Assembly (NCBI GenBank): GCA_949152475.1
Contig: OX424559.1
Span: 33,275,119-33,339,118 of the forward strand
Length of the DNA: 64,000 bases
Direction: 5' to 3'
Source: Terebella lapidaria
Lineage: Eukaryota > Annelida > Polychaeta > Terebellida > Terebellidae
Below are positions 1-12,414 of the stretch, piece after piece. The first letter of the stretch is position 1. Every line of letters starts with the position of its first letter. The notes below the pieces were generated by a model, which was not told the origin of the DNA, searched no databases, and was given only the letters and a program-made list of their open reading frames with translations. A program made the translations under genes and the position numbers.

Positions 1-1229
1 TTAAATTTAGTTGTTACCAATAGTTGTAAGGCAGTCGCGGCGATCAGGAACCTGATTGGCATATTATCTAAATTGACGTGGTTTATGGTTGGCTCTGCTA
101 AAAGGAAAAACATCGTAAATCAATCGTCAAAGATGCCAACAGCACATCCATGGAATTCGACTTGATGGATGACACCGAAGAAGAGTTGTTCAAGAGAGCA
201 TCAGTGAAGCAGTCTATGCCCCGCCTCTGCGAAACCAGATGGTTGTCCAGAGTAGATACCTTAACGTGGCTGGTGGAACATTATGCAGATTCTGTTACAG
301 CTTTAGAAGCTATCCGTGATGCTTCTTCGGGCGACTCCTCTTCAAACGCAACATCATACATCAACTCTCTTTGTAACTTTGAGTTCATTGTTTCAGTAGT
401 AATCACACAGTTCATATTAGGGTACATGCGTCCGCTGTCCATATCGCTCCAAGCAATCAAATGTGATTTGGTTGAGGCACATAAGGAAGCCAGGACATTG
501 GCTCACATTCTTCAGACACTGAGGAGAAATGAAACTTTCTCAAATCTCATGTCCAGGGCAACTGGCCTTGCTGAATCAGTTGGAACAACACCATCCTTGA
601 AGAGGCAAACCTCGGTCCAAAGACATCGAGCAAACGCTCAGCCACAAGTTACCACCGATGCTATTGAAGACTCATACCGTGTTAATATGTTCTTCCCGTA
701 CTTGGACCATGTTGTGCAACACCTCAACAGTAGATTTCCACCAGAATTGAAAGCAGCAATGTATGGATGCTACTTAATCCCCAGTTATCACGACAAACTC
801 AACAATGACATGATAGACGCCATCCACGAAGAGTACAAGCTGGACTTGCCTGCAACCAATTTCGACCAAGAGGTACACAGATGGATGGAGAAATATCGAA
901 CCTTACCACCAGATGAACATCCAGATACACTCGGGGAATCCCTGAAGGGATGCCTTCCGACGTTCTTCCCCAACATACACGCGATCTTAAGCCTGCTGTT
1001 GACACTTCCAGTGGGATCGTGCTCATGCGAGCGATCCTTCTCGGCAATGAAGGTGATCAAGACGGTGGACAGGTCAAGCATGGCTCAGGCTAGGTTCTGT
1101 GGTCTGGCAATGGCGTACATTCATCGGGCAGGGATCGTGCCTCATCTGGACCCAATGATGATACTACGCCGTTGGGACTCATCAGGACACAGGCGCATCC
1201 ATTTGGCCTTCAGTTCGAAAGTCTCATAG
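1..1229 (+). pseudogene. hAT transposase, C-terminal two thirds
   Basis: A DDE-type hAT transposase cuts and re-joins element ends in the nucleus. From base 1 in frame 1 the peptide runs NSCKAVAAIRNLIGILSKLT, the usual hAT stretch ahead of the RW motif. From 150 it continues in frame 3 for 359 codons, with LCETRWLSRVDTL near residue 26 and the C-terminal dimerisation (hATC) block SCSCERSFSAMKVIKT near residue 290. The style is that of ZMYM1-like or 52-kDa-repressor-like hAT proteins. The change of frame between roughly 110 and 170 is either a frameshift or a small intron. The ATG at 150 is unlikely to be the real start, because the homologous reading begins upstream, beyond the window edge. 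The remaining C-terminal part is open to a normal stop, so the copy may be fairly young. Confidence 0.8.
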
Positions 1230-1573
1230 TATATCTATCTGTTAATGTTAATGTTCCACTCGATTTAGCGATAAAAAAAAGTTTGTCTGTGTCTGAAATC
1301 TGAATTCATGGGTCTCTTCTAATAAAGGTCGTTTGTGTCTGAATTCGTGTGTCAGTTCTTTTGATATAGCTCTATTTTTGTTTGAATGTATGTACTAAAT
1401 TGTGTCATTAAATCCCTGAAGATACCTCGAACTACACTCTAAGAGTGGTCCTAAAAACTACAAAATGAAAAATTTTCTTAGGGGGGCTTACGGCGCCCCC
1501 CCCCCCAAACCCCCAGACCGCTAGGGCTTGTCACTGCCACTTTTAACATTCTCGCCCCAGTAGATTTCTTGGC

Positions 1574-1588
1574 CTGGCTACGGCCCTG
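1574..1588 (+). repeat. hAT 3' terminal inverted repeat
   Basis: CTGGCTACGGCCCTG. Its complement begins CAGGG, as many hAT termini do, and it sits about 350 bases past the transposase stop codon. Confidence 0.55.
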
Positions 1589-3214
1589 TTGCTTCCTTTG
1601 GATGTTCGAGTTGTCTTCTCTATATATAACATGCTATAAACTACAATGCTATAGGACTCCAAAAGGTGTGATAACCTTTTCTGTATCACCCTACTCCAAC
1701 TATAATTTGTATCACTCGCTGAGCCACAACGGGCCGAAACTACTTTTTTACTGTAGATTACGTAAAGACCATTTTCACGTAAAAGAACAATGTTAAGTAC
1801 GTAAAGTAACCTATAACGTATGATAACGACAGTATCTAAAATTATGTCTGAACAGTTGTGTGTGATAAAATAAAAACCACGCTCGTTTGGTCTGGCGGAT
1901 GAACACAGAATACACTCGTCCTTCGGACTCGTGCATCCTGAATTCATCCGCAAGACCAAACTCGACCGATATCTGAGACGTTTGTTTTGAACATCAATCT
2001 TTTAATACATACATGTACGTGAAAGTCTTGTTCTCTTGATCTGAGTTGTCTGCGAGAATTATTTCAGTTTGAGTGCCATATGGTGTATCACTAAAGAGGA
2101 ATTTATTCGACTTTGTGCATCCGGCTTTGTGAAACCTTTGATTTCAAGTATGCACTGGAAGCCTATCCGCGCTTTCTTGTGTTCCCCTGGTAGAGGACCT
2201 TCTGTCATGTTCTGCCTTCAGCATCACACCCAGCCCCATTACCTGGCCTAGGGAACAACTGAATTTGCCGATACTCGTACTTCCTGTGCCATAACACAGG
2301 AGATATACAGAAAATCAACACTTTTCACTCCAAAACACAAACCATTTCACCCATAGACCTATCTGCTGAATAGCGTTTCACAACTGTCAAACAAATCTCG
2401 GCTAATCACAGCGCAGATTCAAGGCAGAAATATTTTTGTCTGTAGCGATTAGTTCAACTAAAAAATCGTTGAGCATCCATACGTGATCATATTCACACTT
2501 GTCATGTCTTGTTTCCTCCGATAAATGTGTTTTTACAAATACTCTAAGATGCTGTAACAATGATTCAATCTCATTGTTCTTTTTTTTCTAAACAGACAAA
2601 AACCACAACGTTGTGAATACCGGCATTTGGCGTGGCCATCGTGGCGGGTTGCGGTAACAATTGTTAGCATCCAACCAACCCTCGTGGTATTGCAAAAAAT
2701 GAAATCCACGAAGGCTCCCACTCAAGGAAGAAAAGTATGATACACAACACTAGGCCTAATTCATAGCAATACGTATGAAAGTATTGCGAATTTGCCCCTC
2801 ATTCTGTGCCTAGTCACATGCAGTGTGATACCGTGCAGTGATCGCGCCTGGGCAGTTCACAATCGGATCCATCGTCAGTTCCAGTCAATGCATATGAGGT
2901 CTATTAACACTAATTGGGAATAATTGTGTAGGCCCTACTCTTGATGGACAGTTCTTATTACTTGGGAACACTGTGAAAACAACTGGCGATTTGTCTGAAA
3001 TACTACATTTTTGTAAGCCATATATCAGAACTTTGCAGAAAACCATTGTGGTGTGCAGCGTTCGAATGATGCTCTGGAGCCGACACTCCTTGTCAGAAAT
3101 ACTCGGTAATGGGTATCTTCTCTGCGACTGGACCAAAACAATTTGAGCATAAAACTTCAGAAATGTTCAGGAAGCTGAAAAGTCACCTAAAGATGGGAGT
3201 ATTTTTAAATTTTT
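1589..3214. other. non-coding, no recognised feature
   Basis: AT-rich sequence with short chance reading frames only. I see no repeat shared with the rest of the window, no splice-flanked conserved exon and no RNA gene. Confidence 0.5.
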
Positions 3215-3422
3215 CTTAATTGGGCAGTTGTATACTAATTCAATCAGGTGTACAATAGAAACAACTACATTTACCACACTGTCTGCCCCTGATGGCGCCA
3301 GTGTGCCTTTTGGTGAGGTATTTGGTCGGGCTTTGTTTCTATTGCAAAATGTTGTATTTTACGTTTGTTATTGGAATCATCAAAATTTGGCTGTATTGGT
3401 GGTAATGGGTTGATACTTACAT
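3215..3422 (-). repeat. R364 dispersed repeat, partial copy
   Basis: About 0.6 of a unit of the family seen as a tandem array at 22.5-23.8 kb. It starts at TGGGCAGTTGTATACTAATT, includes the GTGTACA..GAAACAACTACATTTA segment and ends at GATACTTAC. On the minus strand that end reads GTAAGTATC, matching a 5' splice site consensus. Sequence beyond the GTAAG end is unique, so this is a true copy boundary. Confidence 0.75.
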
Positions 3423-4486
3423 TATTGCCCAAAACCGGAGCTCTCATGGCGATTAAATTTAATGCACATTCACTCATTTTATCTGTAGATGTAGTACGGA
3501 GACTATATTTCTGTCAATAGCCCCAATTATCCACATCTGAATGAATTATATTGCATTAACTTCATTATTGCTTTAGCTTCATTCAGGCATCTGATGAACT
3601 CGAAAATGGCGGGAAACTTTGACAAACCTTCGACGGACATAGCAACAATCACTAATGACGTAAATTTGCGGATAGGTCTATTGTTTGCATGAGCTTCCTT
3701 ACATAGTTTTTGCAATGATGACGTTTTTTTCATATTCTATAGGTAACTCGCTTGACAACCACAGATTGCCGGATAAACTGATGCCCGAATAGTGCTCACA
3801 GCCTCACACGGACTGGTTTGTTATCAAAACCTACGACAGACCCTATTCCTATCAGTGACATCACTCCTCAAATTTAAAATACTATTGAAAATTGCCAAAA
3901 CATGTGAGATCAGACGAGAGACCTAGTTTTGGTGAGTAAAAAGTGTTGTTTTCTGCTAGCCAATATATGTATTGCTCAAAAAATTATGGCGATTCCAATG
4001 TCACATTTCAAGCAGGCGGAAAATGTGACATCGTGTATGGATTTTGAATTATGAATTCTTCATCCATGTTATGGATAATAATATTATGTATTCATCTCAG
4101 CAGGAATTCATTGTCAGAGCAAAGGATCAGCCAAACCGCTCAAACAGGGATACATAACACCTAGACTGAGGTGGACATTCAAGAAATTTTATTTCCGTCA
4201 CTATGATTTGGTCGAAGTTTATGCCAAGCCTGTCACACATAATGGAAGATAGCATCCCATCTTCGTATTTTTATGCATGAATTTCTGTTTTAATATGCCA
4301 GTGGGAATATTTCAGCGGGTGTCGCAAGCTGGACAGGAGATGCTCACTCTTCCGGAGCACCTGATCTCACACTCAGCTGGCTGGGTGTCTAGTTCACACT
4401 AACACTGATTATGTAAAATTCGTCTAAGGAATTGGTCTCGGAATATGAGTTTGTCTGTCGGTATCCATTTCTACTTCAACTCAACA
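3423..4486. other. non-coding; possible Penelope-tail scrap
   Basis: No gene seen. At about 4328-4375 the words ATGCTCACTCTTCCGGAGCAC and CTGATCTCAC resemble the 3' tail shared by the Penelope-like copies elsewhere in the window, so this may be an old, short piece of that tail. Confidence 0.35.
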
Positions 4487-5205
4487 TCAACTCAGTAGCC
4501 TTTTGGCTTGTGATTAGATATTTAAGTACTTGTCGTACATCTATTCCAGGGGTTTGTTTCGGATTTCTGAATTATTTTTCATACTTTGTTGGACAGCTGT
4601 ATATCAATTCCATCAGATGTACAGTAGAAACAACTACATTTCACACACTGTCTGCCAATGAAGTCGCCGCTATGTCTTTGGATGAACAATTTGGTCGGGC
4701 CTTGTTTCTATTCTGAAATGTACTTTACATTTGTTATTGGCATCAACATCTAGTTGCATTTATGGTAATAGATTGATACTTACATTCGGCAGGAATTATA
4801 CAATTGTTGCAATTGGTGGGAATAGATTGATATTTACATTCATACCACTAAGTCGGTGTCACTGCTGGCGGACGTTATATCTGCCCCCCTGAGGATACAA
4901 TGAACTCGGTAGCCCGGCTAGTGATTATGTACTTGTCATATATCTGTTCCATGGGGTTTGTTTCGGATTTCTACAATATTTTCATAGGTTGTTATGCAGT
5001 TGTATACTAATTCCATCAGGTGTACAGTAGAAAAGGCTACATTTAACGCACTATCTGCCCCTGATGACGCCAGTGTGTCTTTGGATGAACTTTCTGGTCG
5101 GGCTTGTTTCTATGGCAAAATGTTGTATTTTACGGTTGTTATTGGCATCATCAGAATCTGACTGTATTTGTGGTGATAGGCTAATATTTACTTTCAGATA
5201 GTAAG
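4487..5205 (-). repeat. R364 dispersed repeat, two degenerate tandem units
   Basis: Two diverged tandem units. The first carries CATCAACTCAGTAGCC at 4487 and the GGACAGCTGTATA junction near 4600, and reaches GATACTTAC at about 4782. The second repeats the CACTRAGTCGGTGTCACTGC block near 4850 and ends near 5205 in a worn form of the GTAAG terminus. Divergence from the 22.5-kb array shows this copy is older. Confidence 0.7.
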
Positions 5206-5414
5206 TCATGCAGATAGTCTTCCAGAGGTACGGGATTGAGACCGAATTACTGGCTCGTCTGGTTCCCATACAACATGTACAAACAAGCTTTGCTATATGC
5301 TAGAATGGTGACGAGGCGATAATATATTCCCACCGGTTGGAGTGAGATTTTCAAATTCTTCTTGAAATCCAAGAATGCACAATGGTGACATGCACAAACA
5401 ATGTCACCAAACCC

Positions 5415-5720
5415 TCATTCGACTGATTGGCGACACCGACTCATTGCACGGTTAAATGCTGCGTGGAATCGTGATGTTGTTGCCGCGAAACGGTGCAATG
5501 AGCTGCGGTCTAGCGGGTAAGCTGGATCCTCATATAAACAAAATGTATTGCCATTGCCTGCATTCCCTCGAGAGTAGTCCACTCTCGCCCAACATCGCGC
5601 TGTCGTGTCGTCTACCTTCAAAAGGACCGAACATGTATACAATGATGCCATTAACGCTCCGTTAGGTGTGGCGCACATAACACAACACAAGCGGTTGCTA
5701 GTGTTGCCATGTGCTTCCCA
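5415..5720 (-). pseudogene. PIF/Harbinger transposase fragment
   Basis: Harbinger transposases are DDE enzymes that pair with a Myb-like partner and target TWA sites. Read on the minus strand, PNGALMASLY is followed in another frame by FGPFEGRRHDSAMLGESGLL (about 5635-5570), then by YEDPAYPL (about 5535) and FNRAMSRCRQSVE near 5420. This is the exact order of the C-terminal DDE region of animal Harbinger proteins. At least two frameshifts separate the blocks, so the copy is dead. No partner protein or terminal repeat was found next to it. Confidence 0.75.
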
Positions 5721-5848
5721 ATGGGCGCTGCAAACGGGTGATGTCAGCTTTCTGAATGTGTAACATCTGCCAGCATTTTTGACTCGACATCTCCAAGTCA
5801 AGTCTGTTTGCCGCAGGTGCGATTTCGGTGTAACAGATTGATACTTAC

Positions 5849-5918
5849 ATAATTCATGAAGTAATAGTTCTTCGTTCTTTGCTGCTGCCCAAAAAATCCA
5901 ATCTTGTTTGGCCGCCAT
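5849..5918 (-). other. possible first coding exon ending at a repeat-derived splice donor
   Basis: On the minus strand an ATG in good context (AAGATGGCGGCC) opens 23 codons starting MAAKQDWIFWAAAKNEELLL. It is followed directly by GTAAGTATCAATCTGTTAC, the conserved end of the R364 repeat. I do not recognise the peptide. It may be a 5' exon whose donor site was supplied by the repeat, or chance. Nothing downstream clearly continues it; a Harbinger relic follows. Confidence 0.25.
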
Positions 5919-5920
5919 CT

Positions 5921-6608
5921 TCCCTAAGGAAAACAGCACCCCACGGGATCTACACGTTAACGTGTAGCTCAACGACAGTTTCTATACGCACGAAAAGGTA
6001 GAATTGATATGGGGAAAAAGTAAAACTTGTAGCTTAAACTCTCTAATTATAACGTCGTCTACCATTTTTGTGCAAAAATGATTGTTGAATAAAATCCTTC
6101 ATCCTCACGTTTGGTTTAGTATGAGGACTACCGGTAATAGTGTAGAATGTAGAAAATTCATACTGGAGTACAACCCCCACAAGCACTCACGACCCACAAC
6201 CAAAAATATGACACTGAGTGTAATTTGCCCACAACCCACGACGCACAATTCAATGAAACATTTTTTAGTAATATGTTTATATTTACCACAGAAATGTATG
6301 TTCATATTTCTGAAGTGTGGTGATCGGGTGCATATGCGCGTATATATACCACTTGCTGTCACAATTGCGACCTCGGTGCCTAGTTACGATGAATTTATGG
6401 GAAGGCATGTAGATCATTCTAGGGCGCGTAGCGTTTGTCCATTCTGCCAAAGGCAATCCACAGTGATCCACAGTGATCATCCACAGTGACCTCGGTGAGC
6501 AATCAACGTGCTTTCTACGGGTGACAACCGGTGCCACGGAGCAGATCTCATGTGTTTGTAATATTTTGGCGTTGGCCTAGCCTGCTCAGGTGCATTTTCT
6601 TTTATAAA
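5921..6608. other. non-coding, no recognised feature
   Basis: Only short overlapping frames on both strands. A simple duplication of the ATCCACAGTG word occurs near 6457-6488. Nothing else stands out. Confidence 0.45.
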
Positions 6609-7600
6609 CATGGAAACATTACCCAAAGTACAAAGTATTCCTAGCGAACAAAGGCTCGTCATCCAATCTCGATGTCCAGGGTCGAGTCAAAATCGATAAA
6701 ATTGCATGGGAAGTCATGAACTTTCAATATATGGCCATGAGGAGGTGAAATCGGGTGTTCCGGAAAAAGTGAGCATTTCCTGCCCCACATGTGGCACACG
6801 TCAGGAATTTCAAACAATAACATGTAAAATGTCATGTTGAATAATGGTGACAGATTTACTGTACTTATCAAGATTGTGATGACGTCCATGGAAATTCTCG
6901 AAAGCAGCTATTAGTCTTGGTAAAACATATCGTTGTCGCAGCAGTTTAGAGACTAGCTGGGAACTATCTGACTATCTACACAACTTGTACTCATAGGAAT
7001 ACCAATAGTTTGTTGGAATATTCGACCACCAAACTCCACAAAGATACTATCAATCAGAAAATTAACCATACTCACAATACCTGTTTGTGTATATTTAAGA
7101 GGAGCATCTGTATCATATATTTGACTACAATATACTGCTAACGACGTTGTCCTTATTTTTTGGGGAAAAAGGAATAATGTATGAGTTTTTCGAAGATGAG
7201 ACTTTAGTTCTGAAAGAGGTATTGTGGTTTAGAGAGTGGAGAGGTCGAAAGTTTTGATAGACGTGACTTTAGAAAGTGTGTGAGCGTGTAGATATTCCAA
7301 CACAAAATTGGAATTCTTTAATATCCACTTCTGGTTTATGCCACTTCTAGAATATATAGTTTCACAGTATTTTTGGAGACCATGTTTAATTTTGGACAAT
7401 ATGATGAGCCTGAAATATACCTTTGTATGGATTTTTGGGTAACTTTGAATCCAGTAAAAACTGGGTACTTTGGAAGTACCACTTACATACCACAAGAATG
7501 TAATAGAGACAGGTGATTAGACAATATATCCTGTTTTGATAGAGTAATATCTTGGTATGTACTATTGGAATTGTTGCTGTTTGAAATACCCAGTTCAATG
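6609..7600 (-). mobile_element. Penelope-like retroelement, internally deleted copy
   Basis: The minus strand carries reverse-transcriptase segments KIKHGLQKYCETIYSRSGIN and WILKNSNFVLEYLHAHTLS around 7480-7260, closely matching the fuller copy at 29.8-32 kb. The sequence then passes a QTIGIP-like region near 7000-6985 and jumps straight to the 3' tail (about 6960-6609), which is shared with four other copies. The middle of the RT is missing and several frames are interrupted. Family call rests on motif similarity within the window and to known Penelope-type RTs. Confidence 0.7.
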
Positions 7601-8878
7601 ATTAGCTACTGGTATGAAAAACATGTAACATGGACAGAGTGCAGTGAAAATATTGATGATCCCAAAGTTTTGGCCCCACCCTGAAATGAAATATCCTCCA
7701 TCTTTTCCCCGGCATACTTTGCTATCAGGCCGATGTCGCTGAGGATGAGGAGTTTTGCTACCTTGGCCTTCCCTAGACAACGATAATACGTCTGGTGGAC
7801 ATCTATGATATGCGCTGAATGTGTATGGCCCCTTGCAACTTCCAGTCCTTTTGTAATTCTCTTGTATTGCACTGTTTTACAATGGTAAACTAGAAGTTTG
7901 TAAACTAGAAATGTTAAACTGAAATGACAAAATCCATGTATTACAAAATCGTCATTTCAAGATCATTTCATGACAAATGTGTTAAGTATGTTCGCTGTAA
8001 GTTGCACAAAAATGACATATGTATCAAGATAATTAGGTACTCGAGTATCGTCATAGGACAAAACCTTGGGAGTTGAATATATTGGCTTTGCGTGGCACGG
8101 AAATGCCATCTACATCATGAGGTAGATGACTTAGCCAGTTATTATCTTAGGTAGGAGAGACGGAGAAAACTCGCAGGTGATCACGTCCGTAAGGTTCAGG
8201 TAGCGACCTTGAACTGAATTCTTGAATTAGGTTTGTTTACAAATCTAGAGGAACCATTGTATCGATACTATTATGATGTGATGTTCCATGTTTTGATTAC
8301 GTCAATAAACGTAGATCGATGTCGAAGCAAGTAAATCGATTGTGACGTTGATGACGTCACTGTTTGATAGGACCAGAGGCGGGTCCAGAGACTATATTGG
8401 TTAGACAAGGGGGTTCGATCATATCAAAAAATGGTGCTTGGTGGGCTGGACAGTGGTACACGGTTTCGTCCTTGTGGGACTCATCAAGCAGGGTTAAGGG
8501 AGAGGTACGGAAAAAGAGTTTTAGAAAGTAAAGGGAAAAGGAAAACCATCCGAAACTGATTTCTGGTGAGGGTGTAGTCTGAAAGAATGGTTCAGAGTCA
8601 GGATGGTCCTCAATGTGTTGAGGTAGAAAAGGCTCTAAATTTTTGGTACAGATTAGAAATACAAGTTTTGTATATTTAGATTATGTCTGAATGAGTAATG
8701 AATAGTAAACTAGACGTCTTCCAGGTGTGGTGCATTATTGGAAGTGGGCGGAGGGTACGACCCTCACAAAGATAAAAAAAAATATCATCCTCGTGAATTA
8801 TATTATTATCTTAGATAATAACATATCTAAGATATGTCTAAGATAAGATAGATAGGCATTTATTATCTTAGATGCTTG
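7601..8878. other. non-coding; simple AT/TATCTTA-rich stretch
   Basis: No gene recognised. 8800-8878 is rich in TTATCTTAGAT/ATCTAAGATA words that can pair with each other as a small hairpin, immediately before an R364 copy. The rest shows nothing I can name. Confidence 0.4.
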
Positions 8879-9290
8879 GGCAGTTGTATACTAATTCCAT
8901 CAGGTGTACAGTAGAAACAACTACATTTACCACATTGTTTGTCCCTGATGACGCCAGTGTGTCTTGATAAAGTATTTGGTCGGGCTTTGTTTCCATTGCA
9001 AAATGTATTTTACGTTTGATAATGGAATCATCAAAATTTGACTGTATTGGTGGTAATAGATTGATATTTACATTAATACCACTGAGACGGTGTCACTGCT
9101 GGTGGACGTTACGTCTGTCCCCGAGGATACCATGAACTCAGTAGCCTTTTGGTTTGTGATTAGTTACTTATGTACTTGTCATATATCTATTCCATGGGTT
9201 TGTTTCGGATTTGTAAATTACTTTCATATGTGGTTGGGCAGTTGTATACTAATTCCATCAGGTGTACAGTAGAAGCAACTACATTTACGA
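8879..9290 (-). repeat. R364 dispersed repeat, just over one unit
   Basis: Begins at TGGGCAGTTGTATACTAATT, crosses a worn unit boundary (GATATTTACATTAATACCACT) near 9062, and restarts with GGGCAGTTGTATACTAATTC near 9237 before breaking off at about 9290. It abuts the left arm of the inverted pair described at 9.3-11.2 kb. Confidence 0.7.
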
Positions 9291-9339
9291 TCTGGAATCA
9301 GCTTTAATCCACACTGAAACAAGAACACAGACTGTATGT

Positions 9340-10210
9340 TATGAGAAAGCAACAGTCCCCTGAACTTGTTATGCTTTCAAAGATGGTGAAACCCCCTGAA
9401 TGTATATTGCATGTTGGTGGAATTGTTCATGGAATTTTAAATGTACATCTTGTGGAGGTATCAAAGCTGAACCTGCAGTGAACCTGCCTTCTCGCACCAG
9501 ATTCATACAAAGAGACGAGCCATTGGGTCAACCATTGGATCCAAGCTATTGCATTCGTATCATCGCATGAAGGATATGTGTAACTTGGTCGAGGAAACTC
9601 TTGATGGTGCTGATGTTGAGTTTAGCTATCTTGGATTTAGTTATCACAGCCAGTGCTACCGGCAGTTCTAAGAACTAAGATACATGTATGTTGAGGGATT
9701 TGAGTGACATTGAGCTCAAGCTCAACACCTCAAGCAAGCCTTTCTCAAAATACACGATCATCATCAGAAACTAATACTGCCTTCCTCCCTGAAGGCACCT
9801 ATTGTGGAACGCTCGAGACAACAAGTTTTGCAAGACTCAGTAGTGCGTGAGAACCTAACGAATCCAAGGCCGAGGTACTAAGGGATATACATTTTGCTAG
9901 TAAAGTAAAAATTAACACACATCATATCATCGGAATTCCAAAACTGAATGCTACAATTTCAAACTTTCACAGGAGAGGGCCAGTCTCAACAGAGCTGATA
10001 CAAAGACAGATCAAGTCACTGCAGCTCGTGATGAAGCAGTTCAGCTCACCCAGGAGCAGATCATCAAGGAGAACAAAGATATAAAATGCTCTACACTGAG
10101 ACTTATTTACATTTTTTACCTCGATGAATGTAGTTTTCCCAACTATCAGTATCGAGATGAACATCTTATTAATCAACTGCCAAAGCACCCCATTATCAGT
10201 AGCCATATTG
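9340..10210 (+). pseudogene. decayed copy of an unrecognised Cys/His protein, left arm of an inverted pair
   Basis: Plus-strand readings in shifting frames give KPPECILHVGGIVHG, then a HSQCYRQF-like block near 9645, LRDLSDIELKLNTSS near 9700, ERASLNRADT near 9975 and LDECSFPNYQYRDEHLINQ near 10120. The same blocks in the same order occur on the minus strand at 11.2-10.5 kb. Several frameshifts and stops are present. I do not recognise the family. The pattern of a Cys pair followed by H-x2-CY resembles multi-copy invertebrate proteins often linked to transposons, but no function can be assigned. Confidence 0.55.
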
Positions 10211-10523
10211 TGTTTAGCAAGATCTAGAAGCCCCCCACCCCCTCCCCCAACCCGGATGACCTGGATGTTTCCTCTGAAGATCTACCCAAAGAGTTTATGA
10301 TGTTCTTGAGCAAAAGTCATTGTCAAAAGTCCAAGTCATCTGGGTTCAGGGGCCAAGGTTTCTCAGTATCAACACAGGAAGCACTAGCGTGATAGTCATG
10401 ATCTTTTCTGGGCTAGCCAGTTGGTAGGAACATGCAATTGCATCAGCAACATTAATATATGTGTGTTGTACATCAGATATGTCTAGGATGAGATGCAGTT
10501 TTTACTACCAGGATCAACCGCTA

Positions 10524-11200
10524 TTACTGAACACAATATGGGCACTCATATAAATGGACTGATAATGGGATGTTTTGTTGTTTATGTATAAGATGTTGAC
10601 CTCGAAGCTGGTCATTTGGATTACCACATTCATCAAGTTCATCAATCACTCCATCATGAGCTGCAGTGATTCGAGCTTGTTCCGTATCAGCTCTGTAGGC
10701 ACTCGCTCTCTCCTCTGAACATTTGAAGTTCTGGCATTTGGTTTTGATCGAATTCAAATTCAGGCACTACTCAGGGTGAACTGAGGTTTTTATTCCATTT
10801 TTTCACAATAGATGCACTCATGGCGAAAGTGAGTTATGGTCTCTAATACTGATTTGCGGTGATAGCGGTGTGCTCATGATGTTGATAGCTCAATGTCACT
10901 CAAGTCCTTCAACCTATCCAGGTTGATAGTGTACTGCTGGTAGCACTTTGTGTGATAACCAACAGCTTCAAGATGATACCCATCAACGGTCTCCTGGGTC
11001 AGGTTACACTCATCGTACAAGCGGTGAGATGAATCTAATGACTGGGCCCGTCTCTTTGCAAGAATCTGGCTCAAGAAGGCAGCGTTTACTGCAGGTTCAG
11101 CTTTGATACCTCTACAAGATGTAAAACTTCCATGATCAATCCAACCAACATGCAATAGACATTCAGGGAGCTTCAATTTCTGTTAAGGCACAAGAGGTTC
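10524..11200 (-). pseudogene. second copy of the Cys/His protein, right arm of the inverted pair
   Basis: Better preserved than its partner. One 100-codon frame (11176-10874) begins MKLPECLLHVGWIDHGSFTS and contains LDSSHRLYDECNLTQETVDG, GYHTKCYQQYT and LKDLSDIEL. A 77-codon frame (10757-10524) holds KCSEERASAYRADTEQARIT and LDECGNPNDQLRGQHLIHK. About 115 bases between them carry no clear coding and end near a possible splice junction. Both copies face each other across roughly 310 bases. The preserved length suggests it decayed more recently than the left arm. Confidence 0.55.
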
Positions 11201-11220
11201 AGGTTACATTCTGTTGCTTT

Positions 11221-12414
11221 CTCATAACTGTTATTTGGTTTATTTGACATAACTCATGTGTCATTTAATCAAATAAAGTTCATATTTTTCACCATCAACT
11301 ACCATCAACAAGATATTCTGATAATAACTGGAAGTATAAGAATGTTTACATTATTGGTTGTCACATAGCACAATTTGTTAAATTTCCATAAAACGAAGCA
11401 CATAGAATCTGCAGCTCAGCTCCAAACAGTATGGTGATCATCCATCAGTGTATCTGTGATGTGAAAAATAACTATCAGCTGTTTGTTACTATATAGTTTC
11501 CAGCCAAACAAAGATTCTAGGACTCCTTGCGAAAATAAATTGTCATGAGACACTGTGATAGTGTGTAATACTTCAAACATATGTATTTTTTTCTTGGTAA
11601 AAATCGCCCCTCATTTCGCACATTGATTGGAAATATTTTGAGGAAATTTGTCACCAAGTGATTAAATAATTGTTCAAACCTTAAATTCGTCTGCGATGCC
11701 ACGGCTACATTACCATAATTTGACGTATTTTATATGTCAATGTGTTGCGTTTGCGAAGCCTTTGAATCCTTTATACTTTAAACTGGTCGTTTCATTAGCC
11801 CAGTGGCCATATATGTTAATGGGGGTACATGCTGATGCCATGTGCTTTTGGGGCTCTGAAACAGTCTATTATGCCCAAAAAGTACCAAAAACATCATGTC
11901 AATTGTCTGCATTATGCAAAAACAAACATGACAAAATTTTGATGCAACAATATTACGTTTAAGTATGTATATGGCACGGTAGACTGTTTCTATGGTTCAT
12001 CTATACCCGAATTATATGGTGGCGATCCTGGTGGCAAACAGGAACCTCATTATCATGATATCAGATGCAGATATTCATCATAGTTTCCAATATTTTTAAG
12101 GATATTTTATCAAGGTTCAATATCATTTTAGCAGGCGTATCTGTTACATTGAGTTCAAAATAAATATCTACTTTCATCATAATATACGGGAATCGGAATC
12201 ATGTAGGGGAGGATATGGTAGCATTTTTATTTGGGGGGGGGGGGGGGGTAATTTTGAGTAGGATACATTCCGCTGTCTAGGGTGCTGATGATGTGCTCGA
12301 GCTCTAATGTCGACTCATAGTTAGCTGCACTTTCTTGTTTCTAACATTAATACCTATTCAAAAAAGTAGGTGCCGTTAATTATTCCGGGGGGTGCATGGG
12401 AAGCCTATCCAGCT
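11221..12414. other. non-coding; poly-G tract
   Basis: No gene recognised. An uninterrupted run of about 15 G lies at 12234-12248. The remainder is AT-rich with only short frames. Confidence 0.45.

Larger units (their letters stand above)
1..1588 (+). mobile_element. hAT-superfamily DNA transposon, right-hand part
   Basis: The window opens inside a hAT transposon and shows only its right side. The transposase reading starts at base 1 and ends at 1229. A non-coding 3' flank follows, with a C-rich tract near 1497-1515. The right terminus is the sequence at 1574-1588, whose complement CAGGGCCGTAGCCAG has the CAGGG-CGTAGCCAG form common at hAT ends. The eight bases after it (TTGCTTCC) would be the target duplication; the matching left copy lies outside the window, so this is unproven. 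Family by motif recognition; boundary by inference. Confidence 0.75.

Noticed and set aside
5415-5972. 185-codon minus-strand frame read as a single gene
   Set aside because: Only its last part matches Harbinger, and the best match shifts frame in the middle, so the long frame is partly chance and the real content is a broken transposase.
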